A DNA stretch of 64,000 nt from an uncultured Acidobacteriia bacterium (GTDB taxonomy: Bacteria; Acidobacteriota; Terriglobia; Bryobacterales; Bryobacteraceae): the NCBI GenBank assembly GCA_903828455.1, contig CAIKMJ010000022.1, positions 62,001 through 126,000 of the forward strand. Direction: 5' to 3'. Position numbers and translations under genes: made by a program. Below, in pieces: positions 9,825 through 18,390 of the stretch. Positions within the stretch are counted from its first letter, which is position 1; each line of letters starts with the position of its first letter. The notes beneath the pieces are model-generated. The model saw only the letters and a list, made by a program, of their open reading frames with translations. It searched no databases and was not told the DNA's origin.

Positions 9825-9909
9825 AATTTCCGCGACCCATGGTGCAAAACCGGTGTTACTCTCAAATATCACGCTGGAACAAAGCAAATCGCAGAGGAGC
9901 TGGAACTGA

Positions 9910-10251
9910 ATGAGTCTGAAGCTGAATACACGCGACGTGGACGGAGTCATGGTGATCACGGTAGCCGGCCGGATCACCCTCGGCGAAGGTTCAAGCGATA
10001 TCCGTGACAAGGTGCATGAGCTTGCGGCGAACGGAACGAAGAAGATTCTCCTGAACCTCAGCGACGTCACCTATATCGATAGTTCCGGCATCGGCGAACT
10101 GGTTGCTGGTTACACCACCATGGCCGGCGCCGGCGGCACGCTGAAACTGGTCGGGCTGACCAACCGCGTGAAAGATTTGCTGCAGATCACCAAGCTGTAT
10201 ACCGTCTTCGATGTCCATGAAGACGAAGCTCACGCCGTGCGCAGCTTCTGA
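9910..10251 (+). CDS. anti-sigma factor antagonist (STAS domain)
   Basis: ILLNLSDVTYIDSSGIGELVAGYTTMAGAGGTLKLVGL. Confidence 0.92.
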   Translation: MSLKLNTRDVDGVMVITVAGRITLGEGSSDIRDKVHELAANGTKKILLNLSDVTYIDSSGIGELVAGYTTMAGAGGTLKLVGLTNRVKDLLQITKLYTVFDVHEDEAHAVRSF

Positions 10252-10282
10252 ACAGAATGCGCTCCGGCCCTGCTTTCCGGTC

Positions 10283-11968
10283 ATGCCTGATTCCGCCGTA
10301 CTGCTAGTCGAAACCGCCGACAACCCCGGCCGCCCGGAAACCTTCTCGCTTTCCGGCGGCGAAGTTGTCATTGGACGCCGCACCGGCGTCGATTTGCTGC
10401 TCACGCATCCTCTGGTCTCCCGCCGCCACGCGCGCATCGTGCGGGAAGAGCAGGCCGGTGGACCTGTCTTCGTGATTATCGACCTCGAGAGCAGCCACGG
10501 CACTTGGGTCAACGACGCTCGCGTGGATCGTCACGTCCTGCGGCCGGGCGACCGCATCTCTCTCGGCCGCAACGGCATCGAACTGCGTTTCGCCGACGGC
10601 ACGGAGAGCCAGACCGGGGCGCGCACCGGTCCCGGTCTCCTGCAGGAGGCGGAAATCGAACGCGCGGCGCGCCGCCTCGCCGACGTGCTCCCCGAAGCGT
10701 CCGACGATATTCATTCGGAACTGGAAAAGATCTCCTGCCTGCTCGACTTTCACTATTACTTCGGCAAGGCATTTTCCGCCGAGAAGACCTTCCAGCACAT
10801 TTTGAAATCGGCGCTCGGCATCAGCGGCGCCGAACGCGCCTTCATTCTGCGCAAGCAGCAGGGTGGCTTTGCCTACGCGCTGGGGCTGGATCACACCGGC
10901 AATCTGCTGGGCGAATCCGAATTTCAGACGAGCGGCAGCGTTGTGGATCGTGTGGCGGGCGGCGGCCAGCCGGTCTTCATGACGCAGGGTATCCACGGCG
11001 AACTGGCGGGCAGCGAGAGCATCGTTGCCATGAACCTTCGGGCCGTGGCCTGCCTGCCGCTCGAGGCGCTCTCGCAGGAAAGCGACGTGGCTGTAGTCAC
11101 CGGCATCCTGTATCTCGACAGCCGCAAGCACATGCACTCGCTTTCCGGCCTCGACGAAAAACTGCTCACGCGGCTCGCCGGCGAGGCCGGGCACGTGCTC
11201 GAAAAGCTGGAAATGGTGGTGACTCTGGCCGAGCAGCGGCGCATCGAACAGGAGCTCGCCATCGCCGAACAGACCCAGCGCAGTCTCCTGCCCCTTTCTC
11301 TGCCGCAGGCCGAACCGTTCCGGATCCGGGCCTTTTCGCGCGCCACGCGGCAGCTCGGCGGCGATTTCTACGACTTCATCGGCGTCCAGAGCGGCGAACT
11401 CACCGGCCTGCTGGCGGACGTGTCGGGAAAGGGCATCCCGGCGGCGTTACTCAGTTCGCTGACGCTCGGCGCGCTCAACATGGAGTTTCGCTCCGGCCGC
11501 CCGTCCGGCGAAGTCCTCAGCGGCGTCAATAAACTGCTCTGCGGCAAGACCCCGGCTCACCGCTTCGTTACGCTCTTCCTCTTCCAGCTTGGCGCCGATG
11601 GCAGAGGCCACTACATCAGCGCCGGGCACAACCCCGCTTATCTTTTTCGCGGCGCCGCCGGCCACGTGGAGGAACTGCCGTCCGGCTCCCTTCCGCTCGG
11701 CATGTTTCCCTTCACCAGCTACCAGCCCACCCCGCTCGAAGTCGCGCCCGGCGATCTTCTGGTGGTCTATTCCGACGGCCTTACCGAAGCGGAAAACGGC
11801 GCGAAGGAAGAATTCGGCGAGGAACGTCTGCGCGGCATCATTTGCGAGGCGGCTCCGCGTGGCGCCGAATATCTGGAAAGCCGGCTCCTGAGCGAACTCG
11901 ATGCCTTTACTCAGGGCGCCGCGCAGACCGACGACATTACATTCGTGCTGATCGAAAACCGCGCATAG
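10283..11968 (+). CDS. FHA-GAF-SpoIIE/PP2C-type serine phosphatase
   Basis: FHA core VVIGRRTGVDLLLTHPLVSRRHARI; GAF-like middle; SpoIIE QLGGDFYDFIGVQSGELTGLLADVSGKGIPAALL. Confidence 0.92.
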   Translation: MPDSAVLLVETADNPGRPETFSLSGGEVVIGRRTGVDLLLTHPLVSRRHARIVREEQAGGPVFVIIDLESSHGTWVNDARVDRHVLRPGDRISLGRNGIELRFADGTESQTGARTGPGLLQEAEIERAARRLADVLPEASDDIHSELEKISCLLDFHYYFGKAFSAEKTFQHILKSALGISGAERAFILRKQQGGFAYALGLDHTGNLLGESEFQTSGSVVDRVAGGGQPVFMTQGIHGELAGSESIVAMNLRAVACLPLEALSQESDVAVVTGILYLDSRKHMHSLSGLDEKLLTRLAGEAGHVLEKLEMVVTLAEQRRIEQELAIAEQTQRSLLPLSLPQAEPFRIRAFSRATRQLGGDFYDFIGVQSGELTGLLADVSGKGIPAALLSSLTLGALNMEFRSGRPSGEVLSGVNKLLCGKTPAHRFVTLFLFQLGADGRGHYISAGHNPAYLFRGAAGHVEELPSGSLPLGMFPFTSYQPTPLEVAPGDLLVVYSDGLTEAENGAKEEFGEERLRGIICEAAPRGAEYLESRLLSELDAFTQGAAQTDDITFVLIENRA

Positions 11969-11986
11969 TCCGCATCCCCCGCGGCG

Positions 11987-12625
11987 TCAGAAATGGACGC
12001 CGATCAGCAGTTCCGCCTGGTTCAGATTCGACAGTCCGGAGAAGTCCGGCGACCCCTGGTGCGTATAGCGCAGTTCCCCGCTGATCCGGAAAAGCGGCAC
12101 GACCTTCAAATCCACGCCCCCGCCCAGCACCACGCCTGTATTCGACTGCCGCAGCAGCTGACCCACGCCGGAGGTGATGTTCTTCGCCGCCGCCGATATG
12201 TTCGACAGGTGATCGAACGAAAGCCCCGCGCTCACAAACGGCGAGACCTTCGAGTTCGGCACCAGTCGATACTGGCCCAGAATCGGAAACGTCCAGTCCA
12301 TCGCGGAGACATTCGTGATCACGCCCAGCGGACCCGTCGTCGAAAAGCTGTACGGCCGGTACAGGGCGTCCACTTCCACGCGGAAGCCCGCCGGCAGGTT
12401 CACCTGCACCGCCGGGCCAATGGTGAAGTTGGCGCTCTTCGGCAGCGATTTCAGCGTACCCGTATCGTTCGCCGTCACCACATCGGTAAATGGCGCGCCG
12501 CCCAGAACCCCCACGGACATGGCCTGCTGGGCGAAGCAGGAAGTGGCAAGAACGGACGCGAGCAGCACAGGGACGGTGACGGAAACTTTGGGCATGTTTC
12601 TATTCTCGGTGTTTCTATTCTCCAA
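11987..12625 (-). CDS. outer-membrane beta-barrel protein
   Basis: Signal peptide and alternating beta-strand pattern; likely start at MPK (about 12595) or upstream MEN. Confidence 0.75.
   Translation of the reverse strand: MENRNTENRNMPKVSVTVPVLLASVLATSCFAQQAMSVGVLGGAPFTDVVTANDTGTLKSLPKSANFTIGPAVQVNLPAGFRVEVDALYRPYSFSTTGPLGVITNVSAMDWTFPILGQYRLVPNSKVSPFVSAGLSFDHLSNISAAAKNITSGVGQLLRQSNTGVVLGGGVDLKVVPLFRISGELRYTHQGSPDFSGLSNLNQAELLIGVHF
12596..12625. repeat. 15-bp x2 tandem duplication over the start region of the beta-barrel gene
   Basis: gtttctattctcggt | gtttctattctccaa. Confidence 0.9.
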
Positions 12626-13034
12626 TGACGTGCAGCAACACGCTGCGTTTCCGCGATTCCGTCCGGTGCTCGAACAGATAGATCGCCTGCCACATCCCCA
12701 GCGCCATCGCGCCGCGCCGCACCGGAACCGAAATCTGCGTCTGCGTCAGGGTAGCCCGGATGTGCGCCGGCATGTCATCGCGCCCCTCCAGCGTATGGCG
12801 GAACCATGGCGTCGACTCCGGCACGAGCCGTTCATAAAACTCGGCCAGATCTCGAAGCACATCCGGATCCGCATTCTCCTGAATCGTCAGCGACGCCGAA
12901 GTATGCGGCACGAAGACCGTCAGCAGGCCCTCCCGCACGGACTGTTCTCCCAGCCAGCGGGCAACCGGCCCGGTCAGATCGTAAAAGCCCTTGCCGCGGG
13001 TCGCGACACCGAGCTCGCCGTGAGCCTGTTTCAC
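12615..13034 (-). CDS. YjbQ family (UPF0047) protein
   Basis: FVPHTSASLTIQENADPDVLRDL, HTLEGRDDMPAHIRATLTQTQISVPV, LGMWQAIYLFEHR. Confidence 0.92.
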   Translation of the reverse strand: MKQAHGELGVATRGKGFYDLTGPVARWLGEQSVREGLLTVFVPHTSASLTIQENADPDVLRDLAEFYERLVPESTPWFRHTLEGRDDMPAHIRATLTQTQISVPVRRGAMALGMWQAIYLFEHRTESRKRSVLLHVIGE

Positions 13035-13046
13035 CTGCCGGCTCGT

Positions 13047-14900
13047 CTACTCGACGGTGACGCTCTTGGCCAGGTTGCGCGGCTGATCCACGTCGCATCC
13101 GCGCCGCACCGCAATGTGATACGCCAGCAGCTGCAGCGGGACGATCTCAAGAATCGGCGACAGCAGATCCGGAGCGGCCGGAATCTCGATCACCTCATCG
13201 GCAACCTTCCGCACCTCCGTATCGCCCTCGGTGACAATCGCCACAACCTTGCCTTCGCGCGCCTTCACTTCCTGGATGTTGGAAAGCGTCTTCTCCCACA
13301 GCGTGTGGCTCTCGGCGCTGCCCGCCTCGCGGGTCGCCAGCACCACCACCGGCAGGTTCTCATCGATGAGCGCATTCGGCCCGTGCTTCATCTCGCCCGC
13401 CGGATAGCCTTCCGCGTGGATGTACGAAATTTCCTTCAGCTTGAGCGCGCCTTCGAGCGCGATGGGGAAGTGAATGCCGCGGCCGAGGTATAGAAAATCG
13501 GTCACGCGGAAAAACTTCCGCGCCAGCTCTTCGTACTGCGCATCGTGCGAAAGAATCGTCTCCAGCTTGCCCGGAATCCGTACCAGCTCCTGCACGAACT
13601 CGCGCGACGCCTCTTCGCCCATCACGCCGCGAATCTGCCCCAGGTGCGCCGCCAGAATCGCCAGCGCCGTCAACTGGCACGTGAACGCCTTCGTCGATGC
13701 CACGCCGATCTCCGGCCCCGCATGCGTGTAGATCGCGCCCGAAGCCTCGCGCGTGATCATCGAACCCACCACGTTGCAGATGGCGAGCGTCTTCGAACCC
13801 TTCAGCTTCGCTTCCCGCTGCGCCGCCAGCGTGTCGGCCGTCTCGCCGGACTGCGAAATCACCACGGTCAGCACATCGGACGAAACAATGGGATCGCGAT
13901 AGCGGAACTCGCTGCCGTAATCCACTTCCACCGGCATGCGCGCCAGCTTCTCGATCATGAACTTGCCCGCCAGCGCCGCGTGCCAGCTGGTCCCGCAGGC
14001 AATGATCTTCACCTCGCGGAACTGCGCGAACTGCTTCGCCGTGATGTCCATTTCGTCGAGGAAGATACGTCCCGACTCCTGTCCCACGCGCCCCAGCGTC
14101 GTGTCCCGCACCGCTCGCGGCTGCTCAAAAATCTCCTTGAGCATGAAGTGCTTGTAGCCGCCCTTTTCCGCCATGATCGGATCCCACAGCACGTGCTGCA
14201 CCTGGCGATTAATCGGCCGGCCCTTGAAATCGCTGAGCTGCACGCCGTCGGCCGTCAGCACCGCCATGTCGCCATCGGCCAGAAAAAACATGTCGCGCGT
14301 GTGGCTCAGAATCGCGGGCACGTCGGAAGCCACAAAGTACTCGCCCTGCCCGAGGCCGATCACCACCGGAGGACCTTCGCGCGCCACCACAATCTTCACC
14401 GGGTCGCGCCGGCTCAGCACCGCCATCGCGAAGACGCCGCGAATCTGCGTCACCGCCAGCCGCACCGCCTGCTCCAGATTGCCTTCGAAATATTTTTCCA
14501 CCAGATGCGCGATAACTTCGGTATCGGTCTCGGTCTTAAAAACGTGGCCTTCGTTCTGCAGCTGCTCTTTGAGCTGCAGGAAGTTTTCCACGATCCCGTT
14601 GTGCACCACAACAATGTCGCCCGTGCAGTCGCGGTGCGGATGGGCATTCTCTTCGCTCGGACGCCCGTGCGTGGCCCAGCGCGTGTGGCCAATGCCGTAG
14701 TTCCCGTCCACCGGATCCAGCCGCAGCACGTCTTCCAGATTGCGCAGCTTGCCGGAGGCCCGACGAATCCCCAGCGTCTTGTCGTCGCAGTACACGGCGA
14801 TGCCCGCCGAGTCGTAACCGCGGTACTCCAGCCGTTTCAGGCCGTCCACAATAATCGGCACTGCGCGCTGCGGGCCGACGTAACCAACAATTCCGCACAT
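13047..14900 (-). CDS. glmS: glutamine--fructose-6-phosphate transaminase (isomerizing)
   Basis: [38 protein letters not shown] domains; C-terminal [13 protein letters not shown]. Confidence 0.98.
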   Translation of the reverse strand: MCGIVGYVGPQRAVPIIVDGLKRLEYRGYDSAGIAVYCDDKTLGIRRASGKLRNLEDVLRLDPVDGNYGIGHTRWATHGRPSEENAHPHRDCTGDIVVVHNGIVENFLQLKEQLQNEGHVFKTETDTEVIAHLVEKYFEGNLEQAVRLAVTQIRGVFAMAVLSRRDPVKIVVAREGPPVVIGLGQGEYFVASDVPAILSHTRDMFFLADGDMAVLTADGVQLSDFKGRPINRQVQHVLWDPIMAEKGGYKHFMLKEIFEQPRAVRDTTLGRVGQESGRIFLDEMDITAKQFAQFREVKIIACGTSWHAALAGKFMIEKLARMPVEVDYGSEFRYRDPIVSSDVLTVVISQSGETADTLAAQREAKLKGSKTLAICNVVGSMITREASGAIYTHAGPEIGVASTKAFTCQLTALAILAAHLGQIRGVMGEEASREFVQELVRIPGKLETILSHDAQYEELARKFFRVTDFLYLGRGIHFPIALEGALKLKEISYIHAEGYPAGEMKHGPNALIDENLPVVVLATREAGSAESHTLWEKTLSNIQEVKAREGKVVAIVTEGDTEVRKVADEVIEIPAAPDLLSPILEIVPLQLLAYHIAVRRGCDVDQPRNLAKSVTVE

Positions 14901-14984
14901 ATATCGATTGTACGGAACGCAGCCACGCGTCCGTTACTGCAATTCGTTATGAGAAATAGGTCGCGGTACCAGCGGGGGAGGGGC

Positions 14985-15725
14985 TTACAGCGTATTTTGC
15001 GATTTTTGCCCGATCAGTGTGCAGCCCGCCAGGCCCACCGCGAACAGAAAGAGCGTGCCGGGCTCCGGGACAGGTTGCAGAATCGCGGCTTCCGATGTAA
15101 TCGTCGGGTAGGCCTGAGTGCCTTCCGCGAACGATACGCCGCTGATCGTAGTCGCGGAGCTGAGGCCGGAAATGTTGCTGAACACGAACGTCGCCGAGCC
15201 CACAATGACCGGCGAATGGCCCGTGATCGACGCACTCAGCGAACCGCCGTTGTACACCGTCTGGCCGTTCGGCAGCTGCGCGAGGATGAGCTGATTGGGC
15301 TGGCCTCCGCTCAGCGCCGTGAGTTCAATGTTGGTGTTGCTGCCGCTGATGTTCTCCCACCGAAGGCTGCCCGCGGAAACCTGCGAGAGCGAGCTGTAGA
15401 CCTGCGTGAGCGTACCGTTGCTGTTGGCCGTGGCCACCTGGCCGCCCGAATAGCTGGTCGGCGTGGTGATCGCTCCGGGCGTGCCGCTCAAAGTGAAATT
15501 GACGCCGGCGATCTCGCCCGTATCGTCCACGGGAGATGTCTGCAGGTTGATGAGCTGAACGGTCAGATCGCCCGTTCCGCCCACGCCCAGACTGTCCAGC
15601 GTAAAGATCGCTTCGTACGAATTGGTCCCCGTGCTGTTGACGTACGTGTACACGGTCGACCCGAAGGCCGGAGCCGAACCAATCAACGCCAGCGCCGAAA
15701 ATGCAAGATACTTTATTGCCTTCAT
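14985..15725 (-). CDS. secreted protein with PEP-CTERM-like sorting signal
   Basis: N-terminal signal peptide; C-terminus VPEPGTLFLFAVGLAGCTLIGQKSQ. Confidence 0.8.
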   Translation of the reverse strand: MKAIKYLAFSALALIGSAPAFGSTVYTYVNSTGTNSYEAIFTLDSLGVGGTGDLTVQLINLQTSPVDDTGEIAGVNFTLSGTPGAITTPTSYSGGQVATANSNGTLTQVYSSLSQVSAGSLRWENISGSNTNIELTALSGGQPNQLILAQLPNGQTVYNGGSLSASITGHSPVIVGSATFVFSNISGLSSATTISGVSFAEGTQAYPTITSEAAILQPVPEPGTLFLFAVGLAGCTLIGQKSQNTL

Positions 15726-15820
15726 GACCCCAGCCTACGGATTATGGGGTCCTAAATCACTAGTACGAGGACTATGTGGCTGATGGCCGACGGTAATACA
15801 GCGAACGGCAGCGCAGCGTC

Positions 15821-16621
15821 TTATCGCTCCGTAAAATGCCGCGAATCCCGCTCATTTTCCACGCAGATCTGCTCCATGATCTCGGTGTTGATCACGAGGA
15901 ACTGCGCAATGTGAACGGTCCACGGCTTCGTATACGCGCCGGGATCGTCCACGGTAATCGCGATATCCATATTGCCGTAGTTCACCCGATGAAAGCGTTC
16001 GGTGACGTGCGCCTGGCTCGTCATCGGACTGCCGTTGCGGTCGAGCCACATGCCGTCCCGCAGGCCGCTCGTCTCCACCACCAGCGTGTCGCCCTCCCAG
16101 TGCCCCGACGAGTAGCCGTAAAACGCGGGCTTCGGATGAACAGGCAAAGCGCGGCCGTCCGTGAAGATCTGCCGCATCGCCTTGTTGCGCTCTTCCAGAA
16201 TCACCAGCAGCCCGGGCGTCTCCACGTACTTCCGCAGGATGGGGAAAATATGCATGCGCGGGGTACCGGTCGGCAGACACGCCGAAGCCGGGTCGTCTTT
16301 ATCGTTCGCCGCCATGCGGGCCTTCACCAGCGCTGCCGATGCCGGCGTATACGGCAGACCGCCGATCGATTGTCCGATGTCCAGAAAGTCATGCGAGAGC
16401 CGCAGATCGGGACAGCCGTAGCTGGGGCAGGGAGCCGTGTTGTCCGCCTCCCAGATGCCGGACAGATCGGGATGCCCGTCCGCTGTGCGCGGCGCCGGCG
16501 CACCCAGATTCGGTGTGCCGGAAGGAGTCTTCGGCACTCCCGCGGTCGGGTGGTCGAGCCACTGCGCGCCACAACTCACCGCGCACAGGGCGGCCACGGC
16601 GAGCGTTCGAAAAAAGGTCAT
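15821..16621 (-). CDS. conserved secreted hypothetical protein (Acidobacteria-typical 'GRPDLSGIW' family)
   Basis: Signal peptide; PRTADGHPDLSGIWEADNTAPCPSYGC motif. Confidence 0.7.
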   Translation of the reverse strand: MTFFRTLAVAALCAVSCGAQWLDHPTAGVPKTPSGTPNLGAPAPRTADGHPDLSGIWEADNTAPCPSYGCPDLRLSHDFLDIGQSIGGLPYTPASAALVKARMAANDKDDPASACLPTGTPRMHIFPILRKYVETPGLLVILEERNKAMRQIFTDGRALPVHPKPAFYGYSSGHWEGDTLVVETSGLRDGMWLDRNGSPMTSQAHVTERFHRVNYGNMDIAITVDDPGAYTKPWTVHIAQFLVINTEIMEQICVENERDSRHFTER

Positions 16622-16622
16622 G

Positions 16623-16664
16623 GCTGCTTCGTTACCGCTGCTTCGCTGCTGCTGCTTCACTACG
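16623..16664. repeat. 14-bp x3 tandem repeat between two minus-strand genes
   Basis: gctgcttcgttacc | gctgcttcgctgct | gctgcttcactacg. Confidence 0.9.
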
Positions 16665-17982
16665 GCTGCTGTTTCCCGCCACCGGCCTTGCCCGGCAGTT
16701 TATTCCACACTTTACTCCAACCCGCGCGAATTTGCGCAATCCAGCCCGCGGTCCGGGATGCCGTGACCTGCGCCGCATCCTTCAGGGAAAGTGAAAACTC
16801 CGGCGCCGGCGTTGCCGCCACGGACTTCTGCGCCGGGCAGGGCTGCTCCGATGCCAGATGCACCGCCGTGCCGGTGAGCGAAAACTCGCGCCGCACGCGC
16901 GCGCCCTCCTTGTTTTCCACGCAGACCGAAAAGCGCGACGGTGCGGCCTGCACCGGGAAATATCCGGTCTGGTGGCGCTGGCTGAACGCGGTCTCGTAGC
17001 GCTTGTGCCGGATGTTCCAGGCGAACACACGTACGGCATCGAAATCGTAAGGCGCACCCAGATGTTCCGACGTCGTCCAGAGCCAGATGGGCTTCACGCC
17101 CTCCCTCTCATTCGTGCTGCCGATGGTGAAGTACGACGTGATGCGGTGCCCTTCCGCGTGCTGGGCAATCTCATCGGGCACCTTCATGTACACCGTGCTG
17201 CTGAGGATCCAGCCGGTGTGTCCGTCGGCCGTGCGAATCAGGGTGAAGTCGTCGAACACCGGCGCCGGCCCGGCAGCCGCGGCCTCTGAATCCGGCTCGG
17301 GAGCGTCTGTCTTCGAAAGGTCGAGCCAGTTCGCGGGTGGCGCGGGCGGCGCGGGCGCGGGCGGCAGCGGGACGTCGGATTTCGCAGTCTTCTCCTTCGC
17401 CGCCTTTGCCTTCTTCGGCGCCTTCGGCAGCGGAGGCAGCAGTTCGCGCTTCGGCGCGGGGCCGCGCTGCGTCACCCGGTGCGACACCACGTCGAACTCC
17501 TCCATCGGCTGAACCTGCACGAAGCTGGTGGCGAGGCGGCTCGGCTCAATGTGGACGTTCACCGTCGCAAAAACAGTGGCCTTTCCCTGCGACGGCAGCC
17601 CCGCCGTTTCCGCGGCCAGAGCCAGCAGGCGCTTCATCTGCGCGGCGTCGAGCAGATCGCGGTCCGTAGCCCAGCCTTCCAGCCCGTTCGGCGTGCGGAC
17701 TTTATACCAGCGCCGCCGCTGCGCCAGAATTTCGAGCCGATCCGCGTGCTTGGCGTGCGCCACCAGGGGAGACTTCAGATCCACGTCGGCATGCAGCCCC
17801 AGCGTCGCCGGTCCGGCGAATGCCTCGCCGATCGCCGGCGCAGGCGAAGGCCCGGAACTGCAGCCGGCCTGAATGACGGCGAGTGCGAGCAGGGCGCACG
17901 CCGTCCGTACGGCTCCTGTGTCCGGCATCGTTCGGGCCGAGTATCTGCGGGTTGAAGGCATTGCGAAGGAGCCGGTGAACAC
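16660..17982 (-). CDS. SH3-domain-containing lipoprotein
   Basis: Lipobox LAVIQAGCSSG; SH3b-like RLEILAQRRRWYKVRTPNGLEGWATDRDL. Confidence 0.75.
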   Translation of the reverse strand: MFTGSFAMPSTRRYSARTMPDTGAVRTACALLALAVIQAGCSSGPSPAPAIGEAFAGPATLGLHADVDLKSPLVAHAKHADRLEILAQRRRWYKVRTPNGLEGWATDRDLLDAAQMKRLLALAAETAGLPSQGKATVFATVNVHIEPSRLATSFVQVQPMEEFDVVSHRVTQRGPAPKRELLPPLPKAPKKAKAAKEKTAKSDVPLPPAPAPPAPPANWLDLSKTDAPEPDSEAAAAGPAPVFDDFTLIRTADGHTGWILSSTVYMKVPDEIAQHAEGHRITSYFTIGSTNEREGVKPIWLWTTSEHLGAPYDFDAVRVFAWNIRHKRYETAFSQRHQTGYFPVQAAPSRFSVCVENKEGARVRREFSLTGTAVHLASEQPCPAQKSVAATPAPEFSLSLKDAAQVTASRTAGWIAQIRAGWSKVWNKLPGKAGGGKQQP

Positions 17983-18024
17983 CGGGCTTCTGAAGTCAGG
18001 TTAACGCAGCGTGGTGCTGCCATT

Positions 18025-18112
18025 CTGACCGGCTGCCACTCTGACTCTCTCCGGCTCTGACCCTCTCCGGTTCTGACCCTCTCCCGCTTTGACCCTCTCC
18101 GGCTCTGATAAG
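18025..18112. repeat. 16-bp tandem repeat, about 5.5 copies
   Basis: Units starting ctga/ttga at 18025, 18041, 18057, 18073, 18089, 18105; consensus ctgaccctctccggct. Confidence 0.93.
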
Positions 18113-18117
18113 CTGGA

Positions 18118-18312
18118 AAAGCTTTCAGCAGCACCGAGGCGCAGTATTTGGGAAGCCGGTGAAAATCCGGCACGGCCCCGCCACTGTAAGCGCCGAGAAT
18201 TTGTCCTGCGGTGAACCCTCCGGAACCCCGCAAAACAGCCACTGTCCCCCAACGGGATGGGAAGGCCGGGCAGATTCGATGACGCGCAAGTCAGGAGACC
18301 GGCCCCGGTGAT
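18118..18312 (+). promoter_or_regulatory. cobalamin (B12) riboswitch
   Basis: GGGAAGCCGGTGAAAATCCGGCACGGCCCCGCCACTGTAA (B12 box) and terminal AGTCAGGAGACCGG; immediately upstream of a TonB-dependent receptor. Confidence 0.95.
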
Positions 18313-18390
18313 TCCGGCTCATGCCCTCCCGGCATCGCGCGGAACCAATGCAAAAAGCGGAAAGGATGGCAGCCAGGGCTGCCTGAATAT

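Noticed and set aside
14900-14990. glmS ribozyme upstream of glmS
   Set aside because: The leader is short and I see no glmS-ribozyme core; no support from sequence.
13545-15755. 736-aa plus-strand ORF
   Set aside because: Antisense to glmS and the PEP-CTERM gene; Arg/His-rich with no domain.
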